Below, piece by piece: positions 1 to 10,900 of a stretch of DNA of 64,000 nucleotides; position 1 is the first letter of the stretch; the number at the start of each line of letters is the position of its first letter. This DNA comes from Phoebastria nigripes (lineage: Eukaryota > Chordata > Aves > Procellariiformes > Diomedeidae), in assembly GCA_035582835.1 (NCBI GenBank), contig JAYKAV010002109.1, positions 3,484,930 through 3,548,929 on the forward strand, read 5' to 3'. Below the pieces are notes generated by a model. That model was given only the letters and a program-made list of their open reading frames with translations. It had not been told where the DNA came from and made no database searches. Both the position numbers and the translations under genes were made by a program.

Positions 1-3000
1 TACCAAGTCAGTAAGTCAAATGTTTCTAACATATTTGCTTCTAATGAGGTAAACATAAAACAAATATTAAAGCTTCATATATAGAAGTGTTTTATTTCAT
101 TTTTTGGAAAAAGAAAACATGTCTTTTCTTTGATTCTAATGGAAGTTCACCACAGCTGAGTTGATTTTACTAAAAATAAAAACCAACATCCCCAAGACCT
201 TTTAAAAGAGATTGTCCACATTTTATTTAATAAGTGTGAAAACACCATGTCATAAATTAAAAATTTTTGTACCTTTTAAGCAACAAAGTAATAATATGGT
301 ATAGTGGCCTCATCTAGGAAGTAGTGATGACATTTTAACTTACATCAGTAAATAACTTGCGTTTGCTTCCTGAAGTGCTGACATATCAACCTTTCAGCAC
401 AACTATGAACGCCTTTAGATTTTTTTTTTTTTAATTTCATTTATTCTAACAGTTAAGGGGCTATTTCCTTACCACACAGCAGCTGGTTTCACATTTTTTT
501 CATGTAATCTAATAGCAAATGGGTGCTGTCTCCCCATCCATGTTCTCTCTTCACAGGAGACAGAAATATGTTCCTAACCCCAGCTACGAGAATTGACTAG
601 TTCAAGCTGTACTTTTAACTCCTAATTTGTCTAGTTCAATCCCTGATTTGTCACTAAAAATATTGGCTATTACACTAAGGCAAAATAAAACATTAAAAGC
701 ACAAANCTATAGCAGAGAAGAGCAGCTTGATTAATGTTAATACCATTAATATGTCAGTTCAGCCTTAGAGAGGTCTTCTGCATGATCCAAGGGTGTGATG
801 AACCTCTCGTATGTTAATAATATTAGATTTTACTAAGGGACAACACAGTCTTTCAAACAAAATATTTTTTCTCTTGTGCCAAAAAAGTTTTCCTTCCTAC
901 TAATTTAGTATTATATTTATTGTAACTGGCTGCAAGTTGCCACTACTTAAGCTATCCCGATGACTTAATTTCATTTATCACTATAAAAGTGAAATTTGCA
1001 AAGACAGAATAAACATTCTGTTTTGTATCATTTACAGTTAGGAAGAACTAAAAGTTACAGAATAAATTTTCCTAGAGGTGTTAGATATATGATAGGGTTC
1101 TTGTTTTCCTCTTTTTTAAAAAAAAATAGAGGAAGTGAGCTTATTGGGAGTTTTTTTTTTTTTTTAATTTTGGATTAACAATCATGTTGAAAAATCTGCA
1201 TTACTAATTGGAAGATTATTTCCTCAGTAGAACAGAAGTGTAGCATACATCACTTGCATCAAGTCACTTCACAGTTTTCCAGTTCTAAAAGCACTTCCTG
1301 GGCTAATCAAATACGTTCTTGGGATACTCTGCAAAATGGAAAGTAAATATTCACTGCTAAATTTGTGTGTGTGTGTGTATATATATAAAAAAATTAAAAG
1401 GTTCTCCAAGACTTCAATTTCAGCTAGATTTATCCACAGGATCTCAGGCAATATATTCCCCCAGCTTGTCTGTACTAAAGATTATGTAAGAACATTAAAT
1501 AATAATAAATAATGTCTCTGCAGCTAAAATACAGGTATACACGACATTTTGTACACACGCAGTCTGCTCTGGAGGAGAACATACAGAATCACTATCAGAA
1601 CCCTGACTTGTTGCTTCAACGTAAGTTCCAAGCAATGAGGTGTTCACCAGGTAGTGAGAGACATGAATATCTGGTGTCAACTCAATTAGACATATGACAA
1701 ACATTTAACAGTGTTATGGAAAACAAGTTTTGACTGCTTTATTCATTTTTTCATTGGCAGAAATATTCAAAATGCCAGCTGCACAAGTTACATTTTACTA
1801 ATACTTCCATCACGCATCTGAAAATAAAATAAATTGTGCACAGCAATGTTTCGAAACTGGATGAACACAATCACATCATTCTGGGAACATAATTTCTGGA
1901 TAGTTGAGATGATTNTCACCAGAGAAGTAGACATAAAAAGTTAATACCTTGCAGCACTTGTTTCTGCACAGAAAAAAAATCAGGATCTGCTGTAGCTAAA
2001 TATGGGATACATTTGTAATAATACGACCACTATACCATCACTTTAAATGTCAGTATTGATATTCAGCATGATTTCCTATGTATGATGGCTCAAGTCAATT
2101 ATAATGACAGATAGCATCCTACTGGCTTATCTGATTACCTCTGACCTTTTAACAGCTGCAGAAAGCCAAAACAGCCTGAAAGAAGAACTCACGCATATAT
2201 GACACAAAGCTGGAATTTCATATCTGAGCCACAGTCAAGAACACATTGAATGTCAGCAGATTTCTGACAAAGCCTATAGCAAATAATTTCTTGGATGGTT
2301 TGGCACCACAACAGCCTGTCATTTATTATAGCTGAGTACTGACAGGAGACATAAACTTGATTAATTTTATATCAATACATGATATAAAAGTCATTACAAC
2401 ACATAGTTCATTTTGAAAACTTGGAATCCACTACTCAAAGTAACCATTCATTTTGATTATTATTTCTTTTATCAGAAGCTTGGTTACATGATTTAAGGCT
2501 GCATGGGCTTCACAGGGAAACAAAAATCAATATTAAGTGCAATTGTGTATATTCAAAAATAAAGCACATCTTTTTTGAACAACAGATTACTAACCAACTA
2601 CTCAGAGAAGTCTTTCACTGCTCAGGTGTCCTTGCTCATTCCTCAGAGATAACTAGTCAAGTGTTAGTCTGATAACTAATCAAAAGCTTATCTTTGTGTT
2701 GTTAAAAAACCTATAAGCACCCAGCCCAAATCCTGTTACTTATAGGAATTAACAAACTAGATCTCAAATATTTTCCTCTGTTTTAACCAATATTAGTAAA
2801 AAGGTAGAAGTAGAATGAAATAAAGTGTGTTTTAGTCTGTATTTCCAATGTAATATTATCTTCAGTATCTTAGCACTTGGAAGTAGCAGCAGTATGTTGA
2901 CGTGTATATTTATAACGACCTTATCTTTACACCATTGCTTTATATGACAAAATCAGAGAACATATTCATTTCCTAAGGTAAGGAAGCTTTACAGGCCCAA

Positions 3001-3782
3001 TGCATCCCCCTCACCCATGTTCCCAGTCATTATTCTGAAAAAGCCATCCAAAAGAAGCTGCATCTGCTTCTGATAATAAGCTGATATTAAATTATCTTCG
3101 TTACCTTCAATTAATTTTCATGGAATTCTTCTTCAAACTGGTAATATTGGTTAGAAACTGTTTTAAATCCTCTCTACAAAAAAGCTCTTAACTCACCACC
3201 AGTAATAGAATGATAGAATAACACTTCCACAGTTCCACAATTAAGATGAAATCTCAGCCGTACTTGAGCAAACACCACAATTGCCATTATCTTTATCTGG
3301 ACCACAGTTTCACCCTTAGAAATCAGTGATACGATAAGTTACCTCTATTGGGAGTAAACTGAGAGAATGAACAGTACAATACAACTCAATGGTTACATTT
3401 ATTGACAAATAAACTGTAAAGAAGAAAAACAAAAAAATAGAATCAGTTAACTTCTAAAGTTTATGAACAACTACATTTATAATATCTGGCTAACTGGGAA
3501 CAATAAAGAGAAAAGTAACATATCTACAGACTTTGGAAGGAGAATGTGTGTTTTTGTCTACACAGGAACTATTACAAAAGAAATTTAATGCAGACAGTTG
3601 CAAAGGTCAGATTAAGAGGGTAGAAACCTTTTGGAGCCTGTCAACACTTTTGGCAAATTTAATATCCCCAAAATAGAGAAGTTTGTGATACTATGGAAAA
3701 GTTAAGGAAAAACACAAGGCTTACATTGAATTTATGAGTGGGAGACAGAAGAGGGGAAAGGACAGATGTTGTGCTTCCCCAT
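1..3782. other. AT-rich non-coding stretch
   Basis: No gene or recognisable mobile element is seen. The sequence is AT-rich with many short homopolymer runs, and stop codons are dense in all frames. The longest local ORFs, about 60-70 codons, look like chance. A TG/TA microsatellite lies near 1364. A short open segment ending at a good splice donor near 1620 is reported as a finding only. This could be intergenic DNA or intron. Confidence 0.7.
1364..1387. repeat. TG/TA dinucleotide microsatellite
   Basis: A run of about seven TG units passes directly into a short TA run. It is a compound dinucleotide microsatellite of the kind common in vertebrate DNA, with no function apparent from the sequence. 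Confidence 0.9.
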
Positions 3783-3826
3783 TGTTGTGGTTTAACTCCA
3801 GCCGGCAACTAAGCACCACACAGCTG
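3783..3826 (+). repeat. Left arm of 44-bp terminal inverted repeat
   Basis: Read 5'->3', this arm matches the reverse complement of 4956-4999 at 37 of 44 positions, by hand alignment. Most differences are C/T or A/G. It opens with TGTTGTGGTTTAAC, where the inverted right end reads TGTCGTGGTTTAAC. The copied sequence is the extreme 3' end (U5 tip) of the LTR, so the element's left end looks like a U5 end rather than a U3 start. Confidence 0.9.
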
Positions 3827-3833
3827 TCCTTTT

Positions 3834-3851
3834 TGGTGCCCAAGGTGGGGC
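3834..3851 (+). other. Primer-binding-site-like sequence, tRNA-Lys1,2 type
   Basis: The 18-mer TGGTGCCCAAGGTGGGGC matches the canonical tRNA-Lys1,2 primer binding site at 16 of 18 positions. One of the two differences is the C-to-T change expected from CpG decay. A PBS normally follows the 3' end of a 5' LTR by a few bases. Here it follows the inverted U5 tip by seven bases, which marks what comes after it as proviral leader rather than LTR. Confidence 0.7.
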
Positions 3852-4167
3852 TCGAGGGGTTTGAGATAACGACAGGTTTGATTAGAATGTGCTAGGTCGA
3901 ATTTATAGCTGTTATTGCTGTTTAGCTATTCATTGGCAGGCTCCTGTGCTTGCCATAGGGCTTGCTTGCCTTACTGTATATTAGAGTCTAGTGCTCATTA
4001 GTGGCTGCTTTTTGCTTTTGCTGCTTGCTGTACTGCTTATCATCTTACTCTGCTGTGCCTGGGAACATTTTGATAACAGCAACGGCCATGTGCCTGAACT
4101 GGCAGATGGCCAGGGCATCGCTGCTGTTTCTGTGCTGCTGTACCAGACAGGCTGGAACTCCAATGTG

Positions 4168-4600
4168 AACTTGAGTCGAAGGGACTGTGACCTGTGGATA
4201 AGTCCATGTGGGAGCAGTATATCCCAAAGTGTCTGTGGCCATGAATAAACCCATGCCAGAGCAGGTACATCTCGAAGCATCTGTGGCCGTGGTTTTGTCT
4301 GTGCCACAGCAGGTATACCTCTGAAGGGATTGTGGCTGAAGGATAAGCCCACGCTGGAGAAGNTACACCTCGAAGCATCTGTGGCTGTGGATAAGTCCAC
4401 GCTGCAGCAGGCACGCCTTGAAGCATCAGTGGCTGTGCATGAGGTCATGCTGGAGCACCTCAAAGCGTGTGGTCACGGATAAGCCCACGACAGAGCAGGT
4501 ACACCCCTGGAGGGATTGCAGCCATGGGTAAGGCCACGTTGGAGCAGGTTTACTTCTGAAGGGACTGCAGTCTNTGGATAATTCCAAGCCGGAGCAGGGG
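4168..4600 (+). repeat. Tandem array of ~48-50-bp units inside the ERV insertion
   Basis: About eight to nine degenerate units follow one another. Each begins near GGATAAG and contains CCCACGCTGGAGCAGGTACA followed by a TCGAAGCATCTGTGGC-like or GAAGGGACTGCAG-like half. Unit starts are near 4196, then roughly every 48-50 bp. One unit near 4437-4476 is shorter by about 8-10 bases. Two single N calls (4363 and 4574) fall inside, as expected where near-identical units make reads hard to place. The array explains the long stop-free frames on both strands here. It lies in the leader-like part of the element, between the PBS and the LTR-like part. Confidence 0.9.
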
Positions 4601-4666
4601 TAAGGGGAGGAGTTCATTGCAATGCTAAACCCAATGGTCTGATCCAAAGGGATATTCCACACCATA

Positions 4667-4689
4667 TGATGTCATGCTCAGCATATAAA
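4667..4689 (+). promoter_or_regulatory. LTR core promoter: CRE-like site and TATA box
   Basis: TGATGTCA at 4667-4674 is a CRE-like octamer (consensus TGACGTCA with C to T at the CpG). TATAAA lies ten bases downstream at 4684-4689. The same pair at the same spacing is in the LTR at 38122-38716. By position this is the U3 promoter. Present activity cannot be judged. Confidence 0.7.
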
Positions 4690-4868
4690 GCTGGGGGAAT
4701 AAGACGGAAGGGGGGACGTTTGGAGTGATGGCGTTTTGTCTTCCCAAGTAACCATTACATGAAATGGAGCCCTGCTTTCTTGGAGATGGCTGAACACCTG
4801 CCTGCCGATGGGAAGCAGTGAATGAATTCCTTGTTTTGCTTTGCTTGTGCGCGGCTTTTGCTTTACCT

Positions 4869-4874
4869 ATTAAA
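4869..4874 (+). terminator. LTR poly(A) signal ATTAAA
   Basis: ATTAAA sits about 180 bases after the TATA box, inside the part shared with the LTR at 38122-38716 (there at 38585-38590). The spacing fits an R-region polyadenylation signal. It is followed by a T-rich stretch. Confidence 0.6.
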
Positions 4875-4955
4875 CTGTCTTTATCTCAACCAATGAGTTT
4901 TCTCACTCTTACTCTTCGATTCTCTCCCCCATCCCACTGGGGGCGAGCGAGCGAG

Positions 4956-4999
4956 CGGCTGAGTGGTGCCTAGTTACCAGCTGGGGTTAAACCACGACA
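4956..4999 (-). repeat. Right arm of 44-bp terminal inverted repeat (U5 tip)
   Basis: This is the native U5 end of the LTR-like part, closing with GGTTAAACCACGACA. The corresponding end of the LTR at 38122-38716 reads GGTTAAACCATGACA, so this arm is the original and the left arm is the inverted copy. Confidence 0.9.
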
Positions 5000-7900
5000 C
5001 CCACAAGCCTCAGTGCGATGGACTGTTTGATGTATTTTGTCCAATGTGTATGTCTGTTCTAGGAGAGGAAAGTCAGAGCAAGAAGGTGGGGTTGCCTACA
5101 GCTTGAGGCAAAAGACTCTTGAAAGGAGGGAGCCTCAAAAGGCAAGAGAAAAAAAGGCCTCTTCCTTGGGCTCAGAGGGGGCCGTGCAGTACAAGCCAGA
5201 AAGCCATTGAACTGAGTGAACTTGAGGGCAAGGGTCTTTTCAAGGACTGGGATAAATCAGGATTCAAAACCTTTTTACTTATATTTTGTCTTACCTATTG
5301 ACTTCTAGTTGTCCCTAAAAACTAATTATGCTAGTTCATACTCCAAAATGAAAGCTGTTATTTCTTGGTTGCTTGCTTTAATTTAAAAACCTTTCTGATC
5401 TCTTTGGGAGGTCATTTTAAAAAAGGGTCTGCCCAGGTCCTCTTAAAGGTCCCATCACACCCACACATCATGATCTCACCCTCAGTAGCATCAGCTGCAT
5501 ATTTCCTAGGGCTCTGGCAACCCAAGTGCATTATCATTCCCTTACCCTGAGGACTCTGCCCTGGCCTACAGTGTTCCCACAGTAAAAATAATGACANCTG
5601 ATTCAATGGAATGGGCACCTTCTCTCCAATGAGTTTCAGAAAACTAAATATTTAAGAGATGAAAGAATGCAATTAGGATAGTAATACATATCAAACAATG
5701 TTAATAACCTTTATAAGCAGAGAGAATACCCAGTTTATTCAGCGATCATAAAACAAATATTAAACATACTCTGGGAAGAAGAAAAGACATGTTATTTCTG
5801 TTCAGAAAAGTAATTAAAAAGTGAACAGAATGGCTTGGCAGCTGCACAATAATCCCCTCCAATATCTCAAACAACCCATACTGGTGCAAGATGCTCCACC
5901 CAGCATCAACAGATAAGAATATTGCTGCAATCAATGGAATGCATCCAATTTACTTGAGGTGTTTCTACTACAGAGGAATCAAAACAGTAATAACACAAGT
6001 TTCAAGTGAAAATTTGAAGTATTCACATATTACACCTAAAAACAGTAACTGAAGGGAATGTGCCAGAACCTATTATTATGTTCCTTCAACAAGCAACACA
6101 AGAACTTACTGATTCTGAGACCCAATGCAGTCAATACCTGTCTGCAAGAGTACAGCAGTCTGTTACATCTATTACTACAGAAAAGTCAATTAATGTGCAA
6201 TCCAAACCTTGCTTTGGAGTATTATCTGCGTGCAGAATAAAGTCAGTAGCAGTAAGAGCATGTTATTTCCTTGAACAGTGGAGAAAATGAGGATGGTTTA
6301 ATCAATACTATGACAATTTAAGTTTTGCTATCCTACTAGTCAACTCAGTAAACATTTATTGTGCAGGAAGGTAATGTATTGGAAACAGGGTAATCAGAGT
6401 TAGTGGCTTCCTAGGAAGCCAATCCTATTGCACATTCCAAGAGATGCTTTACAAAAGAAATGCTCCTTGAAAGCTTGACTATCAGATATCCTATATTGCA
6501 CAGTTTTTATGCTTATGTTTACCTTACAGCTTTCATTTAAAACCCTCAAGTTTTCAAGATCAAAGAGCCTTTCCCCATCCATTCTGTATGTGCTAACCCT
6601 CTCCTCAAGTAAATGCCTAACCACTGGGTGTTTTATCAGTCTCTTACAAAAATGGAAGGTGGAGAGAAGAAAGAAAAGATCACAGTGGTATCACGGTGCA
6701 GCTGATTGCTTCTATACTTCATACAAGGTGAAGACAACTGACATGGTCTGATAACTAACTTGCTGGAGAGAGGAATGCTTTATATTTGCTGTGGTGCAGT
6801 GCACTTTGTAGCAGTCAAACCCCACGTGCTTCCAATCCAGTTTAGAACCCAAATTTGTGTATTAGATAACTTCTATGAAAAATTTGGGATCCAGTTATTT
6901 TTTGAGGACAGCTGAAACAAGGAGTTGAGCATATAAGTTTTGAACTGTAACGCTAAGGCCTGCTAGCTTCATTTTCACATCAAATGTTGAGGTGTTCAAA
7001 ACAGGGGGTAAATCCTAAAACTACATGTAAGGTAGAAAACAGAAAATGGGTCCCAAAGTGCCTAAACTAACCTCATCCTCTTTAATAAACTGGTCTTAGC
7101 TGCCAATAAACTCTCTAAGCTTCTAAAGAAGACACCTTCTCTTGTGCTTTTAAACTAGAAACTACACGCCAATTAATGCTTTGTGAAAAAATTATTGTTA
7201 AGGTTGTTTTTCAAACTCAGATGGTAATACTTTAGAGTAAGTGGACTTTATTTAATGCTCAATTAAATTTTAATTGCTAGGTGACACTATTCATAATCAT
7301 CAAACTAGCTAATGTTTATTAATAACCATTTCTGATAGAGTATAGCACCTCAGATCTCTGTGTGAATTTGAGAAGACAAAAATTAATTTGATAGAGTTGC
7401 CAGCTGAACAGTCATACTAAACACACCTCCCTTGCTTTAATGCTCAGGTGAATTTAAAATATTTGATATTTTAAACCAAATAAAGTACATGTAATATACC
7501 GCAGAGATTAGGGTAGAAACATCTCGCAGAACTTGAAATCATTGACACAGCATTAGTGGGGCTGCAGACAGCCTCATCTTAGTTACTGCTATCTCAAGAC
7601 AAAGACATAAGTCACCAGATACACAGGATTTTGGTTTCCTTACAGAGCAACAGAAGTCAACGTTCAGATACTATGCTATTTCTTTTTCAACCAGACCTTT
7701 TAAATTTTTTTAATCAGTGGTTACTCAAATGATTCATTGCAACATNAATGAAGGTTTGATCTTTACAGAGAGCTAGTTATTTCATCATACCTTTCCCCGT
7801 TCTCATTCCTATCCTAATATAAGCATAGGGAAATTTAAGAAATAGGGATCATAAAAACTGATAGTAGGGAAAAAATATTGGAAGTTACTTCAGTGCAAAT

Positions 7901-10900
7901 GCTACAAATCATCAAGCAATTACTACCTCACAGTAACTTCTTAATATTATCAGACACTTATAACATCCCCATCTTAAATTAACAAAGTTGTTCTCTGACA
8001 GCCAGACATTTTAATGCTTACCTCACTATCAGCAGTCTTTCCTCATACATTTCTCCTGGGGCAAACCCAAATCCTTCAAAGCAACTTCTTCCCTTGCTGC
8101 CCTCTGGGCATTAGGTTTTCACAGCAGCTGCTTCTAATTGGTAGTTTGGTGCTAACTGGGGGAAGTAATTAAGCCCTTCATCATTCCCTCTTGACCTGCT
8201 GCCTCGTAGGTCATGCACTTCCTGCTATAGAGATCAGGCATTACTAGAAAACCAGAATATGGTGTATAAACATTTGAAACATGGACTTAGTATGTGGACA
8301 AAATCAACATAGAAAATTCAAGACAACACATAGAATGAGTTTTTAACTCCAGGCAATAAGAGTGGGTTGGTTTTTTTTTTTTTCCACTTTTTCATTTTGG
8401 TCGGGGGGACTGAGGTGATGACCTTCCTGTCTTCTACTATCAGAACCTCACAGAAAGCTAATTGTGGCTTTGAGCAATTCAGTTCCTCTAGGAGTGTATA
8501 TATTTATAATGGGTAGGTAGGAGAGGAGGTCATGAATTGCTCTCTGGAGAGAAAACATAGAACTCAATTGTTGTGGTTTAACACATCAATAGAGCAGGAA
8601 AAGGAAACCCTAGGGAAAGTCTTTTTCTGTCACCAGTTTTTCAGGTTTCCACAAACATCAGCTGCTCTATTCATTCTAATGCACAGCTTTGTCAGGAGCA
8701 GGTGTTTTTTCCCCATTCCTGTTTCACCACCCAGATGAGTAACAAGTCTAATACTTAGTTACCAAGAACTTTGCTTTCTGACTGTGCTCTACTCTGACTC
8801 TACTACATTTAGTAAGAGACTCCCTATAGAGACTGCCATGTGCACTTGTCTTAAGTGATCCATGCATTTGCTTTCTTATTCTGATGACCCAAACAGTGTG
8901 TACTGCTAGTATCACCTATAGTCAATTCACATGGTGTTTCCAGGTGCAGATCAACGGGACTAGAACAATGCAGGGTAAAAAGGTAGAAGTTAGATGGCCA
9001 TAAAAGAATCTGTTTGGCAGTTGAAAGGGAAAAGTCTGTGCCTCTGCCCACAGCACACACATGCTTTAATGCATAAACAGTTACCACGACTGTACTTTCC
9101 ATCTTTATGGTATGGTACTACAGCAGCCTATAGCATTATAATGAGAATGAGAATGATACATTTCCTGTTGGAATCCTTTTCTATGTCCTTTTCTGAGCCA
9201 TGTTTCCTCTGGTCCTTCTAGTAATCAAAATAATCCCTCTCTCATGTACTACTGTGAGCAACCTTTNTCCAGTTTTAATTACTGGCTTTCATTCACTTCC
9301 AAAAGGCAAAATTAAATTTTATCCAATATTTTATATAATAAATCAATTATTTGATGAAAATCACATCTAACCCAGTAAATCATCTTCAATCTTTTCCAGA
9401 ATTCATTTGGTAAAATTTACTTATGAAATCATATTCTCATCTCTTTTTGGTATACATACTGTGAACACTTAATTTTACACACTTGAGCAGTCTCACTTGT
9501 ATCAAGTATACTTCTTATGCATTATTTATACCACCATGTAGATAAGTCTTAACATGAAATTATCATCTAAATGTTCATTCCCAAATGTAATGTCTTAATT
9601 GTTTAGTATGTGCTAATTCTCTTAAAATTGCCTCTTTAATCATTAAAAATATTTTAAAAAACTTATTCTTTTCCAATCCTTGGCATACAATTTAAAGAGA
9701 TCAAAACTTTTTTCCTTGAACATAGCATGCTAGTCAGAAGACTGGACTCCATGTTGGGACAGGAATTAGAGAGGCCCTATCCTCTCGCATGTAAACCCAG
9801 GTAAGAGCTCTGAAAGGTGCATTGGACTGGAGGTGTACAGGAAGGCACAGGACTGAATAATTCACCTGGAAGGCTACCTGCTGTGCTGTCTAGATGTATC
9901 TTGAGTTGTTGCATTAGCTTGATTAAAACACGCAAGTTGTAAAGGGAATGGAAATGCCCGAGTCCTCATTTTCAGCTGACTTGAATGGGAGTTACCTCCA
10001 TGCCCCTGGAGTGCATTAATACCTTAGATACTTTGATACCTAAGATACTGTCACNCGAACTCAACAGCACATAACATAGTTCTGAACTATATTTAATTAG
10101 TAAAGCAAGTGTATCTTTTTTTCCATTCTGTTAATACATTATGATTGAATACTTGTCAACCTAGAACCCATTTCCAACAGTGACTAAAGGTTATTGTTGT
10201 AACAGAACAGCAAGTTATATGATAGTCTTCCACAGAGCTTGTTAACATTATCAGAATTACTGGTGAACAGGAAAAGTTATCCCTTGGGTATAGGATAAAG
10301 GAGTGTAAAACGCTATTACCTTCCTTTTGGTAGCTCTTTCAATAAAGCTCTTTTTAAATAAAGTCAAGAAAACGACATAGCTCTTTTCAGTTTTCCCATG
10401 AAGTAATTACAGCTGTACATCCTTTACTTTCATGTAATTTCAAAGGAAAATTAAACAGTATTAAATATTGATTGCTTTTCTCTATCATTAGACTTAATGA
10501 ACTAAGCATTTATATTGTCAAAAATGGCATCTTTTTATTTAAAAAGATGCTATCGGTAAGTGTCATCTGTTATTACAAGGGCTATTTTATATACAATTTA
10601 TGAAAAAAGTAAATACTGGATTATTTTCAAACCCAGCATCTTTCTGTAACTTTTTAGAACGAAATAATAGCTTGCTCTTTTTAAAAATCAAGAATTTAGT
10701 CTTTAGGTGGCACTGTTTCTCTTCAGGAGAAAAGACAATCACACACAATGAGATCAAGAGTCCAACACATCCTGGTGAAACTGCTGAATTTATGCAAGGG
10801 ACACATCTCTTAAGGAACGTAATTAAACTAAACATATGTATGATATACACTCTAAATCTACTAATATAGTCTCTTTATATAGTATAGTATATGCCATACC

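Larger units (their letters stand above)
3783..4999 (+). mobile_element. ERV-derived insertion with two U5-like ends (LTR/leader chimera)
   Basis: This is a 1,217-bp insertion with TG...CA ends. The flanking 5-mers, CCCAT (3778-3782) and CCCAC (5000-5004), match at 4 of 5 positions, consistent with a decayed target-site duplication. In order it holds: a 44-bp left tip that is the inverted copy of its right tip; a sequence matching a tRNA-Lys1,2 primer binding site at 16 of 18 positions; a leader-like segment; a ~48-bp tandem array; and about 355 bp (from about 4643) closely matching the 3' part of the LTR at 38122-38716. That last part holds a CRE-like site, TATA box and poly(A) signal. By hand count about 40 positions differ over the shared part. 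The left half has no match in the other LTR. There are no gag, pol or env remnants. The 85-codon ORF at 3991-4248 and the minus-strand ORFs here are by-products of stop-poor repeats. Class is uncertain: the 5-bp duplication suggests ERVL-like, the Lys-type PBS suggests ERVK-like. Confidence 0.85.

Noticed and set aside
3991..4248. 85-codon + ORF with a hydrophobic N-terminal stretch resembling a membrane protein
   Set aside because: It lies wholly inside the ERV leader-like segment and its tandem repeats. The hydrophobic run comes from a TG/CT-rich sequence, and there is no host or viral protein similarity that I recognise.
3981..4463. Long overlapping minus-strand ORFs with repeated Trp/Ser-rich motifs
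   Set aside because: They are the translation of the 48-bp tandem array, whose units lack stops in several frames. The periodic residues follow the DNA repeat.
8569..8582. TGTTGTGGTTTAAC, identical to the first 14 bases of the ERV insertion at 3783
   Set aside because: Similarity stops after 14 bases and nothing LTR-like follows, so it is treated as chance rather than an LTR fragment.
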